From: Symbioplanes lichenis
GTDB lineage: Bacteria > Actinomycetota > Actinomycetes > Mycobacteriales > Micromonosporaceae
Length of the DNA: 64,000 bases
Reading direction: 5' to 3'
Assembly (NCBI RefSeq): GCF_030709675.1
Contig: NZ_JAUZQD010000014.1
Span: 124,001 to 188,000 of the forward strand
Each line of letters starts with the position of its first letter. Positions within the stretch are counted from its first letter, which is position 1. Below the pieces are notes generated by a model. It did no database searches. It was not told where the DNA came from and was given only the letters and a program-made list of their open reading frames with translations. The position numbers and the translations under genes were made by a program. Of the stretch, positions 1 to 8,496 are shown piece after piece.

Positions 1-600
1 CTTCGAGCCCGCGGTGGCCGCGAGCACGGCCAGGTTGCCGCCGAGCAGGACGCCTTCGGCGCGGCCGGCCGAGCGTACGGGGAAAGTGTCTTCGGTCGGA
101 TCGGCCACGAGCACCGTGGGCGCGGAGGTCATCAGCGCCGACCGGAGGCTGTGCGCGGTGGCGGTGCCGGCGCCGCGGTCGAGCAGGCCGACCGTGGCGC
201 CGTGCACCGTGACCAGCCGGGCCTCGCACCAGAGCGCGACGTGCAGCGCCGTGATGTCGGAGAAGCCCAGCACCAGTTTCGGGTCGGCGCGGACGGCGGC
301 GAAGTCGAGGTCGTCGACGATGCGTTGCGCCCCGTAACCGCCGCGCAGGCACAGGATGCCGCGGACCTCCGGGTCGCGGAAGGCGTCGTTGAGGTCCGCC
401 AGCCGCTGCTCGTCGGTGCCGGCCAGGAAGGTCCAGCGGCTCAGGGCGTGGGCACCGAGCCGCACCCGCAGGCCCCACGACGTGAGCACCCGCTCGGCCG
501 CGGCGGCCCGCTCGGGCTGCATGGCCCCCGACGGGGCGACCAGGGTCACCAAATCACCAGGACGCAACACCGCCGGCCGTACGGGCGCCAAGTCGATCAT
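1..600 (-). CDS. LD-carboxypeptidase, peptidase family S66 (partial, C-terminus outside window)
   Basis: About 200 N-terminal residues are present; the gene runs off the left edge. S66 peptidases cut the L,D-peptide bond of muropeptides during cell-wall recycling, and the MccF branch cleaves peptide-nucleotide antibiotics. Visible family features are an N-terminal RPGDLVTLVAPSG segment, a CLRGGYGAQRI block and GFSDIT, which carries the expected nucleophile serine. The start ATG at 598-600 overlaps the stop of the upstream alpha/beta hydrolase, so the two are co-transcribed. No signal peptide is seen, so a cytoplasmic recycling role is likely. The catalytic Glu/His half lies outside the window. 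Confidence 0.88.
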   Translation of the reverse strand, partial: MIDLAPVRPAVLRPGDLVTLVAPSGAMQPERAAAAERVLTSWGLRVRLGAHALSRWTFLAGTDEQRLADLNDAFRDPEVRGILCLRGGYGAQRIVDDLDFAAVRADPKLVLGFSDITALHVALWCEARLVTVHGATVGLLDRGAGTATAHSLRSALMTSAPTVLVADPTEDTFPVRSAGRAEGVLLGGNLAVLAATAGSK

Positions 601-1418
601 CAGCGCAGTGTAAGCACCGCCTCGGTGAACTCCTCGGGCTGCTCCACGTGACCGAAGTGACCGCTGCCCTCGAGCCACCGCACCTCGGCGCCCGGGATTC
701 CGTCGGCGAGCAACGCCGTCCAGCCGGGGGCGCACAGGAAGTCGTGGCGGCCCGCGATCACCACGGTGGGCACCTTGAGCTCGCCCAGCCGCTCCCGGAC
801 GTCGAAGACCACCGGGTCCGGCGCCGTGGCGGGCGCGGTCGCCATCCGGACCGCGGCCCGGAACGGTTCGTAGGCATCGCGGCGGCTCCAGAAGTCCGCG
901 AAGTAGACGGGCAGGGCCGTGGCGAACTCCCGGGTGATGGTCTCGTCGTCCCGCGCGGCGAGCGCCCGCTGGAAGGCGGCGGGCACCTCGGCGGCCTCGG
1001 GCACGTCCGGGTGCCGGGCCGGATAGGCGGCGAGCCGGCGCATGCCGTCGGCCCAGAAGTCCGGTCCCGCGTACGGCGACGTCGAATAGAGGGTCAGCCC
1101 GGCGACCCGCTCCTGGTGCGCCAGCGCGTACTGCTGCGTGACGAAGCCGCCGTGCGAGTGGCCGAGCAGGTGCACCTGGTCCTCGCCCAGCCCGTCGATC
1201 AGCCCGGCGAGGAACCGCACGTAGGTGGCCAGGTGATAGTCGGCGACCGGCCCGGAGCCTCCGGTGCCCACCGGCGCGGGGTAGACCATGGTGAAGTGTT
1301 CCTCGAGCCCGGGCGAGCGCAGATAGCTCCAGTCCAGCCCGGGGCCGCCGGGGTGGGCGACGCAGACGGGCCCCTGACCCGCCACGTGGTAGACCTGGCG
1401 AACCCCATCGATAATCAT
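600..1418 (-). CDS. alpha/beta hydrolase (proline-iminopeptidase-like)
   Basis: A 272-residue alpha/beta hydrolase. An HPGGPG oxyanion-hole motif lies near residue 22, the nucleophile elbow GHSHGG has Ser at about residue 88, and the catalytic His is in GSGHFGH near the C-terminus. HPGGPG at this place is typical of proline iminopeptidases and relatives, but the substrate cannot be read from sequence. The start ATG at 1416-1418 follows AGGA/AAAAGAG. The stop overlaps the start of the LD-carboxypeptidase, giving a two-gene operon that fits a peptide or muropeptide role. It is divergent from the AraC gene; the 105 bp between them must hold both promoters. Confidence 0.85.
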   Translation of the reverse strand: MIIDGVRQVYHVAGQGPVCVAHPGGPGLDWSYLRSPGLEEHFTMVYPAPVGTGGSGPVADYHLATYVRFLAGLIDGLGEDQVHLLGHSHGGFVTQQYALAHQERVAGLTLYSTSPYAGPDFWADGMRRLAAYPARHPDVPEAAEVPAAFQRALAARDDETITREFATALPVYFADFWSRRDAYEPFRAAVRMATAPATAPDPVVFDVRERLGELKVPTVVIAGRHDFLCAPGWTALLADGIPGAEVRWLEGSGHFGHVEQPEEFTEAVLTLR

Positions 1419-1523
1419 CTCTTTTTCCTGCACATCCTCACTCAACACCAGAGTGCGGCAGCGGGGCCATGCTCCGGCGGCGCCGGTTCCATACGACTTT
1501 GTCGCCGAAGTACCATCCGACCG

Positions 1524-2393
1524 GTGGACAAGATCACCGAAGCGGTCGCCACCACGCGCGCCGGGCGGGCCGTGGCGACGCGCAACCGGTTCGCGGGGGA
1601 GTGGTCCACGCGGTTCCCCGAGATCAACGGCTCCGCGCTGCACATCGTCCGCCGGGGCGCGCCGTGGCTGAGCACCGGGCGGCGAGCGCCGGTGCCGACG
1701 AAGCCCGGCGACGTCGTGTTCCTGCCGTTCGGGCCGCCGCACGGTTTCAGCCACGCCCCGGCGCCGCTGAGCGGCATGCCGCCGGTCGAGACGCGCCTGC
1801 CGCACTCCGGCCCGTACGACATCGAAGTGGTCTCCTGCTGTTATCACCTCGATCGCGGGCGCGTGCACGAGTCGTTCCGCGGGCTGCCGGAAGCCGTCAC
1901 GGTCAACCTCGACGAGCAGGGTGACCCGGCGCTGCGAGCCGTGGCCGACCTGCTGGTCGAGCACGCCGCCGGGGACGGGCCCGGCCGCGACATCGCCCTG
2001 CCCGCCGTCGTCGACCTGCTGCTCGTCCACCTGCTGCGCGTCCGGCCCGGCGACGGCGAGACGGTCGACCCGCCGATCGCGCGGGCGCTGCGGGCCGTAC
2101 GCGATGATCCGCACAAAGCCTGGACCGCCGCCCAGCTGAGCGGGGTCGCCGGCCTGTCCCGCGCGGTGTTCGCGCGCCGGTTCACCGCCGCGATCGGCGA
2201 GCCGCCCGGCGCGTACCTGCTCAAGCGGCGCCTCGATCAGGGCGCCCAGCTGTTGCGTTACACCGAGCTGCCGCTGGCCGCCATCGCCGCACGGCTCGGC
2301 TACGCCACCGAATTCAGCTTCGCCGCCGCCTTCCGGCGCGAGTTCGGCATAGCCCCGGGTCGATTCCGCCGCCGTGAGCGCGCGGTGTCGTAG
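1524..2393 (+). CDS. AraC family transcriptional regulator with cupin_6-type sensor domain
   Basis: A 289-residue regulator. Residues about 1-180 resemble the AraC-ligand cupin (cupin_6) domain, with PGDVVFLPFGPPHGF as its beta-barrel signature. The last 100 residues hold the two AraC helix-turn-helix motifs, ending in the typical GYATEFSFAAAFRREFG and PGRFR. The GTG start at 1524 is chosen because the family begins with this short DKITE-type helix. It lies 9 bp upstream of lhgO on the same strand and is divergent from the hydrolase operon. The usual targets of this subfamily are neighbouring oxidoreductases or SDRs, so control of either neighbour is possible. Confidence 0.88.
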   Translation: MDKITEAVATTRAGRAVATRNRFAGEWSTRFPEINGSALHIVRRGAPWLSTGRRAPVPTKPGDVVFLPFGPPHGFSHAPAPLSGMPPVETRLPHSGPYDIEVVSCCYHLDRGRVHESFRGLPEAVTVNLDEQGDPALRAVADLLVEHAAGDGPGRDIALPAVVDLLLVHLLRVRPGDGETVDPPIARALRAVRDDPHKAWTAAQLSGVAGLSRAVFARRFTAAIGEPPGAYLLKRRLDQGAQLLRYTELPLAAIAARLGYATEFSFAAAFRREFGIAPGRFRRRERAVS

Positions 2394-2402
2394 GGTGCGG
2401 AC

Positions 2403-3599
2403 GTGGCTGACAACGTCATCGGCATCGTCGGCGCCGGCATCGTCGGGCTGGCCGTCGCGCGCGAGCTGACCCGCCGCCGCCCCGGCGTCCGCGTCGTCGT
2501 GGTCGAGAAGGAGGACCGCGTCGCCGTCCACCAGACCGGCCACAACTCCGGGGTCGTGCACGCGGGCATCTACTACCAGCCCGGCAGCCTCAAGGCGCGG
2601 CTGTGCACCCGCGGCGGCGCGCTGCTGCGCGACTACTGCGCCGAGCGGGACATCCCCTACGACGAGTGCGGCAAGCTGGTCGTCGCGGTCACGCCCGATG
2701 ATGTCGTACGCCTGGACGCGCTGGCCGCCCGCGCGGGCGAGAACGCCGTCCCGGGCCTGCGCCGGCTGGACGCCGCGGGCATCCGCGAGATCGAGCCGCA
2801 CGCCACCGGGCTGGCCGCGCTGCATTCGCCCCGCACCGCCATCACCGACTACGTGCGGGTGGCCGAGTGCTTCGCCGAGGACGTGACCGCCGCCGGGGGC
2901 GAGGTGCGCTTCGGCTTTCCGGTCACCTCCATCACCTCCGGGCGTACGGGCCTCCGCGTCGGCTCCCCGGACGACAGCGTCACCGTCGACCAGCTCGTCA
3001 TCTGCGCGGGCCTGGGCAGCGACACCGTCTCGGGGCTGGCCGGCTTCGCCGCCGCGCCGCGGATCATCCCGTTCCGCGGCGAGTACATGCGGGTCGTCCC
3101 GGAGAAGACCGCCCTGGTCCGCGGGCTGATCTATCCCGTGCCCGACCCGCGCTACCCCTTCCTCGGCGTCCACTTCACCCGCCGCGTCGACGGCACGGTC
3201 GAGGTCGGCCCCAACGCCGTGCTCGCCACGGCCCGCGAGGGCTACCGCCGCCGCGACGTCTCCGTGGCCGACCTCTCCGCCATCACCGCCTGGCCCGGCA
3301 CCTGGCGCATGGCCGCCCGCCACTGGAAGACCGGCGTCCGCGAGATGTACGGATCCATGTCCAAGCACGCCTACATGAAGGCCGCCCGCCGTTACGTCCC
3401 GTCCATCGGCGCCGCCGACGTCGTCCGCGCCGGCGCCGGGGTGCGCGCCCAGGCCCTCGACCGCGACGGCAGCCTGGTCGACGACTTCCGCATCCAGCGC
3501 AGCGGCCCGATCACCGCCGTCCGCAACGCCCCTTCGCCGGCCGCCACCTCGAGCCTGGCCATCGCCGAGCACATCGTCGACGTGCTCACGAGTCGATAA
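2403..3599 (+). CDS. lhgO: L-2-hydroxyglutarate oxidase (FAD-dependent)
   Basis: A 398-residue flavoprotein of the DAO/LhgO family. It oxidises L-2-hydroxyglutarate, a side product of malate and lactate dehydrogenases, to 2-oxoglutarate and passes electrons to oxygen or the quinone pool. The N-terminal Rossmann motif GIVGAGIVGLAVA binds FAD, and the HQTGHNSGVVHAGIYY block and the PFRGEY segment are characteristic of the family. Length and order match full LhgO proteins. The start is GTG at 2403. It follows the AraC gene by 9 bp, so co-transcription is likely, and it is followed by two damaged genes. Confidence 0.93.
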   Translation: MADNVIGIVGAGIVGLAVARELTRRRPGVRVVVVEKEDRVAVHQTGHNSGVVHAGIYYQPGSLKARLCTRGGALLRDYCAERDIPYDECGKLVVAVTPDDVVRLDALAARAGENAVPGLRRLDAAGIREIEPHATGLAALHSPRTAITDYVRVAECFAEDVTAAGGEVRFGFPVTSITSGRTGLRVGSPDDSVTVDQLVICAGLGSDTVSGLAGFAAAPRIIPFRGEYMRVVPEKTALVRGLIYPVPDPRYPFLGVHFTRRVDGTVEVGPNAVLATAREGYRRRDVSVADLSAITAWPGTWRMAARHWKTGVREMYGSMSKHAYMKAARRYVPSIGAADVVRAGAGVRAQALDRDGSLVDDFRIQRSGPITAVRNAPSPAATSSLAIAEHIVDVLTSR

Positions 3600-3608
3600 C
3601 ATCGTGCG

Positions 3609-3995
3609 GTGAGTGGTCATCAGCTTTCGCCGGCGGAGATCGACGCCCTCCCCGGCCGGTGGTCGTCCTGCTGGGCCCCGGACCAGGTCGCCCACCACCT
3701 CGCCGGCGTGGCGACGCCCTGGTGCGTGGCGGCGGGCTGGGCGTTGGATCTCTTCCGGGGCAGGCAGACCCGCTCGCACGGGGACATCGAGATCGCGATC
3801 CCCGCCGCGGGCTTTCCCGGCATCCGCAGCCGTTTCGCGGGATACAGCTTCGACACGGTCGACAGCGGCCGCATCTGGGAGGACGCCACCCCGGGCCAGC
3901 GTGCGACCTTGGCGGACCTGCTCGCTCGTGTGCATCCGGGGCATCGCTGGCTCGCGTATCTGTCGGAGGGCGGGGGAGATGTCCGACCGGCTTGA
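3609..3995 (+). pseudogene. AadB-like nucleotidyltransferase, internally deleted
   Basis: A 128-residue open frame starting with GTG at 3609. The N-terminal part (WCVAAGWALDLF, then GDIEIAIP) matches the nucleotide-binding start of aminoglycoside-adenylyltransferase-like proteins. The last 25 residues (LADLLARVHPGHRWL) match the extreme C-terminus of the same family. Members are usually about 190 residues, so roughly 60 are missing from the middle, including the segment (...RLDVFREP...) that supplies a conserved Asp. The join lies near 3870-3890 and keeps the frame. It is probably non-functional. It overlaps the next damaged gene by 17 bp. Confidence 0.65.
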
Positions 3996-4233
3996 TCCCG
4001 AGGTTGCCGCGCGGCTGGAGCGGGAGCCGCTGGCCTGGCTGTGCACGCTGAGGGGCGACGGGAGCCCGCACCTGACCCCGGTGTGGTTCGTCTTTCATGA
4101 CTCGCCGGACCTCGTCGCACGGTTCAAGGCGAAGTACGACTGGGACATCACCGTCTCGAACGAGCGAGAGGGCGTGCGCGTGCTGATGGAGATCCCCGTC
4201 GAGCGGTGGCTGCTGGCCGGCGTCGCGCAGTGA
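3979..4233 (+). pseudogene. F420-type PPOX (pyridoxamine-oxidase fold) protein, internally deleted
   Basis: An 84-residue open frame. The first 40 residues (LCTLRGDGSPHLTPVWFVF) are the beginning of an actinobacterial PPOX-class F420-dependent enzyme, and the last 40 (ARFKAKYDWDI, then VLMEIPVERWLL) are its C-terminus. Family members have about 130 residues, so some 45 are missing at a frame-preserving join near 4098-4104. The lost part forms most of the flavin-binding split barrel, so activity is unlikely. The start ATG at 3979 has GGAGGG 8 bp upstream. This is the second damaged gene in a row. Confidence 0.65.
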
Positions 4234-4236
4234 CGA

Positions 4237-5289
4237 TCACGGGACAAGGGCCACGAACCCCAGGCCCGTCGTACGCTCGGCCAGGTCGAGGGCGGCCGCC
4301 GGGTCGTCGAGGCCGACGGTGTGCACGTCCACCGTGGACAGGTCGAGCGCCCCGGATCGGATCAGGTTCCACACCGTGGTGACGGTCCGGTCGTCGCTCA
4401 TCCACGAGCCGCGCACGGTGAGGCGCCGGTGCATCAGGTCCCCGTACGGGATGGTCAGGTCTTGTCGCACGCCGCCCACCAGCACCAGCGTGCCGCGCCC
4501 CCGCAGGCTGTCGTAGCCGGCCATGGTCGCGTCCGCCGTGGGGGTGGCGCCCAGCGCGTCGAGGACAATGTCCACCGGGCCGATCGCCGCCGCGTCGGTC
4601 GTGCGGTCGCCGCTCAGCCGGTGGGTGCGAACGCGGGGGCCGAGCTCACCGAGCCGGTCGAGCGCCTCCTTGTTGCGGCCCACCGCCGTCACCGTCGCCG
4701 CGCCCTCCGCGAGCGCCATCAGCACCGCCGCGCCGCCGAGCTGACCCGTGGCGCCGATGACGGCGACGTCGCGGCCGGCGAGCGGGCCCGCGGCGTGCAG
4801 GCCCGAGGCGGCGATGCACAGCCACGGCAGGAACGACAGGCGCGCGGGATCCGGGTGATGCTCCGCACCGGGCAGCTTGACCAATGTCTCCTTGGCGCAC
4901 AGGGCCCGCTCCGCGAAGACGCCGTCGTGCCAGACCGCGCGCATGCGATCCGTACGCTCGCTGCCCGCCCCGGAGCCGCCCAGCCCGACCCACCCCACCA
5001 GGATCTCGTCGCCGTCACCCGCGTCGAGCAGCGCCGTGTCGAGCACGATGTCGCCCGGCGCCACGTGGAACACGTCGGGCGCGACGTCGATCACCCGCCC
5101 GAGACAGGACGGGCCCAGGGTCAGCGGCAGGGGGAGGCCACCGCGGTTCCCGCTCACCACCACCTTCGTGTACGCGGGCAGGTGCGCGGCCAGCACCTCC
5201 ACCAGCACACCACCACCGCGCAGCGCCGGGGCGGGCACCTCGGAGACACGTACACCATCGTCGGCCGAAGCCACAGTCCAAGCTCTCAT
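4237..5289 (-). CDS. MDR-superfamily (alcohol dehydrogenase-like) NADPH oxidoreductase
   Basis: A 350-residue medium-chain dehydrogenase/reductase. An N-terminal GroES-like domain (about 1-130) is followed by a Rossmann domain whose VIGATGQLGGAAV binds the dinucleotide. The set of zinc-site residues of classical alcohol dehydrogenases is not evident, so a zinc-free quinone-oxidoreductase-type reduction of enones or quinones is more likely. ATG start at 5289. It is divergent from the XRE regulator at 5355. The 65-bp gap contains a repeated CTGGTA motif, suggesting that the XRE protein controls this gene. Confidence 0.88.
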   Translation of the reverse strand: MRAWTVASADDGVRVSEVPAPALRGGGVLVEVLAAHLPAYTKVVVSGNRGGLPLPLTLGPSCLGRVIDVAPDVFHVAPGDIVLDTALLDAGDGDEILVGWVGLGGSGAGSERTDRMRAVWHDGVFAERALCAKETLVKLPGAEHHPDPARLSFLPWLCIAASGLHAAGPLAGRDVAVIGATGQLGGAAVLMALAEGAATVTAVGRNKEALDRLGELGPRVRTHRLSGDRTTDAAAIGPVDIVLDALGATPTADATMAGYDSLRGRGTLVLVGGVRQDLTIPYGDLMHRRLTVRGSWMSDDRTVTTVWNLIRSGALDLSTVDVHTVGLDDPAAALDLAERTTGLGFVALVP

Positions 5290-5314
5290 GCGTCGAGTCT
5301 GACTTGCGTCTAAG

Positions 5315-5349
5315 CTGGTATCCAGGGCGCTTTTATTCTGGTACCGGAG
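5315..5349. promoter_or_regulatory. candidate operator: repeated CTGGTA motif between divergent genes
   Basis: The 65-bp space between the divergent oxidoreductase and XRE genes holds the palindrome CTGGTATCCAG at 5315-5325 and a second CTGGTACCGG at 5338-5347. The two left edges are 23 bp apart, about two helical turns. This fits a dimeric HTH repressor binding twice; the neighbouring XRE protein is the obvious candidate. The second copy merges with the GGAGG ribosome-binding site of the XRE gene. Confidence 0.4.
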
Positions 5350-5354
5350 GTCCT

Positions 5355-6128
5355 ATGATGAGCACCGAGCTGGGGGCCTTCCTGCGCAGCCGGCGTGAGC
5401 GGATCGGTCCCGCCGACGCGGGCCTGCCCGTCACCGGCCGCCGCCGCACGCCCGGGCTGCGCCGCGAGGAGCTGGCCCTGCTGGCCGGCATCAGTGCCAC
5501 CTGGCTCACCTATCTCGAGCAGGGCCGCGGCGTCCGCCCCTCGGCCCAGGTGCTCGACGCCCTGGCCCGGGCCCTCCGCCTGACCGCGGCCGAGCAGGAG
5601 CACCTGCGCCGCCTCGCCGCCGGGTCCGCCGCCCCCGAGGACCCGGGCGAGCAGGCGGCGCCGGAGGTCGCGGGCGTCCCGGCGCTCTTCGGCGACCATC
5701 CCGCCTATGTCACCGGCATCTGCTACGACCTGCTGGCGATCAACGACGCCGCGCTGGAGCTCTTCCGCAGCGTCGAGCCGGGCGGCAACGTGGTCCGCTG
5801 GATGTTCACCGAGCCCACCGCCCGCGAGGTGCTGGTCGACTGGGAGCAGGAGGCCCGCGGCATCCTCGCCCGGCTGCGCGCGATCGCGGGCCGGCACCAG
5901 GGCCACCCCCGCGTGACCGCCCTCGTGGCGGAGCTGACCGCCGCGAGCCCCGAGGTCCGCGAGTGGTGGCCGCACTACGACATCCAGTTCAGCCACGCGG
6001 GCCACAAGCGCTTCCGCCACCCGCGGCTGGGCGTGATCACCGTGGCGCACGCCGCCTTCCACGTCGCCGAGCGCCCCGAGCAGACCCTGGTCGTCTATCA
6101 CCTGCCGGACGAGAAACCGTTTCCGTGA
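5355..6128 (+). CDS. XRE family regulator, MmyB-like C-terminal domain
   Basis: A 257-residue regulator. The N-terminal helix-turn-helix (RTPGLRREELALLAGIS, about 29-45) is the hallmark of the MmyB/SCO-type XRE subfamily, and residues about 95-250 form the MmyB-like ligand domain, which is thought to bind a fatty acid or other small molecule. GGAGG at 5346-5350 fits either of two consecutive ATG codons (5355 or 5358). Members usually sit divergent to an oxidoreductase and control it, as here with the MDR gene at 5289. Confidence 0.9.
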   Translation: MMSTELGAFLRSRRERIGPADAGLPVTGRRRTPGLRREELALLAGISATWLTYLEQGRGVRPSAQVLDALARALRLTAAEQEHLRRLAAGSAAPEDPGEQAAPEVAGVPALFGDHPAYVTGICYDLLAINDAALELFRSVEPGGNVVRWMFTEPTAREVLVDWEQEARGILARLRAIAGRHQGHPRVTALVAELTAASPEVREWWPHYDIQFSHAGHKRFRHPRLGVITVAHAAFHVAERPEQTLVVYHLPDEKPFP

Positions 6129-6145
6129 CGCTGTAGGTTCGGCGG

Positions 6146-7519
6146 GTGAGCGAAATCGATCTTCTCCCCGAAACCCGTCGCGCCCTGCTGCATCGGCTTG
6201 CCACCGGGCAGGTGGAGGGGCGGGCGCCGTCGGTCGTGGCGGCGATCCTGCGCGGCGGGCGGCCGGTGTGGACGCAGGGGTGGGGCTCGGTCGACGGCGT
6301 GACGCCCGGCAACGACGTGCAGTATCGGATCGGGTCGATCAGCAAGACGTTCGTGGCCGTACTCGTGCTGCGCCTGCGCGACGCCGGCCGGCTGGCGCTC
6401 ACCGACCCGCTGGAGCGGCACCTGCCCGGCACCGCGGCGGGTGACGTCACCGTCGGGGAGCTGCTCGCGCACACCTCCGGCCTCGCGGCCGAGACGCCGG
6501 CGCCGTGGTGGGAGCGCTCGCCGGGCGCGGTGCGGCCCGAGATCGCCGACATCCTGGGCGCGGACCCGCGCAAGCACCCGGCCGGGCGGCGCTTTCACTA
6601 CAGCAATGCCGGGTACGGCCTCCTGGGCGCGCTGGTCGGCCGGCTGCACGGCGAGCCGTGGTTCGACGTGCTGCGCCGGGACGTGCTGGAGCCGCTGGGC
6701 CTGACCCGGACGTCGCTCATGCCGCAGGCTCCGCACGCGCACGGCTGGGCGGTGCATCCGTGGGCCGACGTGCTGCTGCCCGAGCCCGCCGAGGACGCCG
6801 AGCTGCTCGCGCCGGCCGGGCAGCTGTGGTCGACGATCGCCGACCTGGGCCGCTTCGCCACGTTCCTGCTGCACGGCGACGACCGGGTGCTGTCCGCGGA
6901 CTCCGTCGCCGAGATGCGCGAGCCCGCGTGCCCGCCCGAGGCGATCAGCTGGAACTCCGGCTACGGCTACGGCACCCAGCTCCTGCGCCACCAGGACCGG
7001 CTGCTGTCGGGGCACACCGGCTCGATGCCCGGCTTCGTGTCGACGGTCTGGACCAGTCCGGAGGAGGACCTGGCCGTCGTCGTGCTCGCCAACACCACCG
7101 CCGGGCTGTCCGTGGGCGGCCTCGCGGCGGAGCTGCTCACCATCGTCGCCGACCGCGAGCCGCGCATCCCGGCGCCGTGGCAGCCGCTGCCGGAGCTGGA
7201 CCCGGAGCTGCTGGCGCTGGCCGGCCCCTGGTACTGGGGTCCCGCCCCGCTCCTGCTGAAAGTCCGGCCCGGCGGGCTCCTGGAGCTGGGCGGGCTCCGG
7301 GGCGGCGGCCGCGGCGCCAAGCTGCGCCCGACCGGCCCCGACACGTGGATCGGGCTGAGCGGCTACTACCACGGCGAGACCCTGCGGGCCGTCCGCGACG
7401 ACGCCGGCCAGGTGACGCACCTCGACCTGGGCAGCTTCGTCCTGACCCGCCGGCCGTACGATCCGCCGGCCGTCATTCCCGGCCACGTCGACCCGGCGGG
7501 ATGGCGAGGACAGTCATGA
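6146..7519 (+). CDS. serine hydrolase, beta-lactamase class C / esterase family
   Basis: A 457-residue serine hydrolase. SISK (about 64-67) gives the nucleophile Ser and Lys of the SxxK motif, and YSN near residue 153 is the second motif. A C-terminal extension of about 100 residues follows the catalytic domain, as in D-aminopeptidase/esterase EstB-like members. No signal peptide is visible, which argues against an exported beta-lactamase and favours an intracellular esterase or peptidase. GTG start at 6146. The stop overlaps the start of the next gene (ATGA), indicating translational coupling with the acetyltransferase. Confidence 0.87.
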   Translation: MSEIDLLPETRRALLHRLATGQVEGRAPSVVAAILRGGRPVWTQGWGSVDGVTPGNDVQYRIGSISKTFVAVLVLRLRDAGRLALTDPLERHLPGTAAGDVTVGELLAHTSGLAAETPAPWWERSPGAVRPEIADILGADPRKHPAGRRFHYSNAGYGLLGALVGRLHGEPWFDVLRRDVLEPLGLTRTSLMPQAPHAHGWAVHPWADVLLPEPAEDAELLAPAGQLWSTIADLGRFATFLLHGDDRVLSADSVAEMREPACPPEAISWNSGYGYGTQLLRHQDRLLSGHTGSMPGFVSTVWTSPEEDLAVVVLANTTAGLSVGGLAAELLTIVADREPRIPAPWQPLPELDPELLALAGPWYWGPAPLLLKVRPGGLLELGGLRGGGRGAKLRPTGPDTWIGLSGYYHGETLRAVRDDAGQVTHLDLGSFVLTRRPYDPPAVIPGHVDPAGWRGQS

Positions 7520-8100
7520 GACGGGCCCTGGTCACGCCGCCGACCATCCCCGCCGGCTCGCTGGCGACGGGACCGCAGCCCGAGCTTCCGGCGCCGGGCG
7601 GGCTGCTGCTGCGCCCGTGGCAGGACATCGACGCCGGCGTGTTCCTCGGGGCGTACCGGGATCCGGCGATCAGCCGATGGCACACCCGCCAGCCGGAGTC
7701 GGAGGACGAGGTCCGCGAGTGGTTCGCCGGCTATCGCCGCAGCTGGCAGACGGAGACGGGGGTCAGCTGGGCCGTGACCCGGGACGGCGAGGTGCTCGGG
7801 CGCATGGCCCTGAACAGCGTCGACCTCGACGACGGCGTGGGCGGGATCGCGTACTGGGTGCTGCCGGCCGCCCGCGGCGCGGGGGTGGCCCCGCGCGCCC
7901 TGACCGCGCTCGCGTCCTGGGCCTTCGGCGCCGGCTTCCACCGTCTCCACCTGAACCACTCCACCCACAACGAGGCGTCCTGCCGCGTCGCCACCAAGGC
8001 CGGCTTCCGCCTCGAAGGCACCAAACGCAGCGACGCCGTCCACGCCGACGGCCGCCACGACATGCACCTCCACGCCCGACTCCGCACCGACCCCGTTTGA
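7516..8100 (+). CDS. GNAT N-acetyltransferase (RimJ/RimL-like)
   Basis: A 194-residue acetyltransferase of the RimJ/RimL branch. LLLRPW opens the domain, ARGAGVAPRAL is the acetyl-CoA pyrophosphate loop, and HSTHNEASCRVATKAGF is the typical C-terminal block. These enzymes move acetyl from acetyl-CoA to an amine, either ribosomal-protein N-termini or small molecules; the substrate is not predictable. The start ATG at 7516 overlaps the serine hydrolase stop, so the pair forms one transcription unit. Confidence 0.88.
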   Translation: MRRALVTPPTIPAGSLATGPQPELPAPGGLLLRPWQDIDAGVFLGAYRDPAISRWHTRQPESEDEVREWFAGYRRSWQTETGVSWAVTRDGEVLGRMALNSVDLDDGVGGIAYWVLPAARGAGVAPRALTALASWAFGAGFHRLHLNHSTHNEASCRVATKAGFRLEGTKRSDAVHADGRHDMHLHARLRTDPV

Positions 8101-8142
8101 TCGATTGGCTCGGTCCGCCCTCCGGGGCATAGCATCGCTGCT

Positions 8143-8496
8143 ATGACCTGGGGTATGGTCGAACTCGAGCCGGAGGTGGAGAAATGGCTGGCAGGCCTGT
8201 CGACGGCGGAGTTCGCGAGGGCGGCGTTCTATATCGAACTGCTGGCGGAGCGGGGGCCGTTGCTTGGTGAGCCCTACACAAAACAGCTGGATGGCAAGCT
8301 GCGCGAGCTGAGATTTCATCTGGATCGGCAGACGATCAGAGTTACTTACTGGATCGCCAGCGGCCGACGGATCATCTTGCTGACGGTGTTCCGAAAGATG
8401 CGTATGCGGGAGGGGTCGGAAGTCGATCGCGCCCGCCGGGCGCTGACGCGTTGCGTGACCGAGGCGCATGAGGCGACGGATGAGGGGGAGCCATGA
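8143..8496 (+). CDS. RelE/HigB-type toxin (Gp49-like, DUF891)
   Basis: A 117-residue protein with the compact RelE-like fold of phage-Gp49/HigB toxins: GPLLGEPYTKQLDGKLRELR, the IRVTYWIASGRRIILLTVFRK strand pair, then a basic helix. Such toxins cut mRNA on the ribosome. The C-terminus overlaps the start of the XRE antitoxin (ATGA at 8493-8496), the toxin-first order of HigBA systems. Base composition is slightly less GC-rich than the neighbours (for example tatatcgaac near 8229), a weak sign of acquisition. Start ATG at 8143 or 8155. Confidence 0.85.
   Translation: MTWGMVELEPEVEKWLAGLSTAEFARAAFYIELLAERGPLLGEPYTKQLDGKLRELRFHLDRQTIRVTYWIASGRRIILLTVFRKMRMREGSEVDRARRALTRCVTEAHEATDEGEP

Noticed and set aside
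600..4046. A very long open frame (over 1100 codons) antisense to several genes
   Set aside because: Only its last 270 codons match a protein family (the hydrolase at 600-1418). The rest is a Gly/Asp/Ala/Arg-rich shadow of the plus-strand genes, typical at this GC content.
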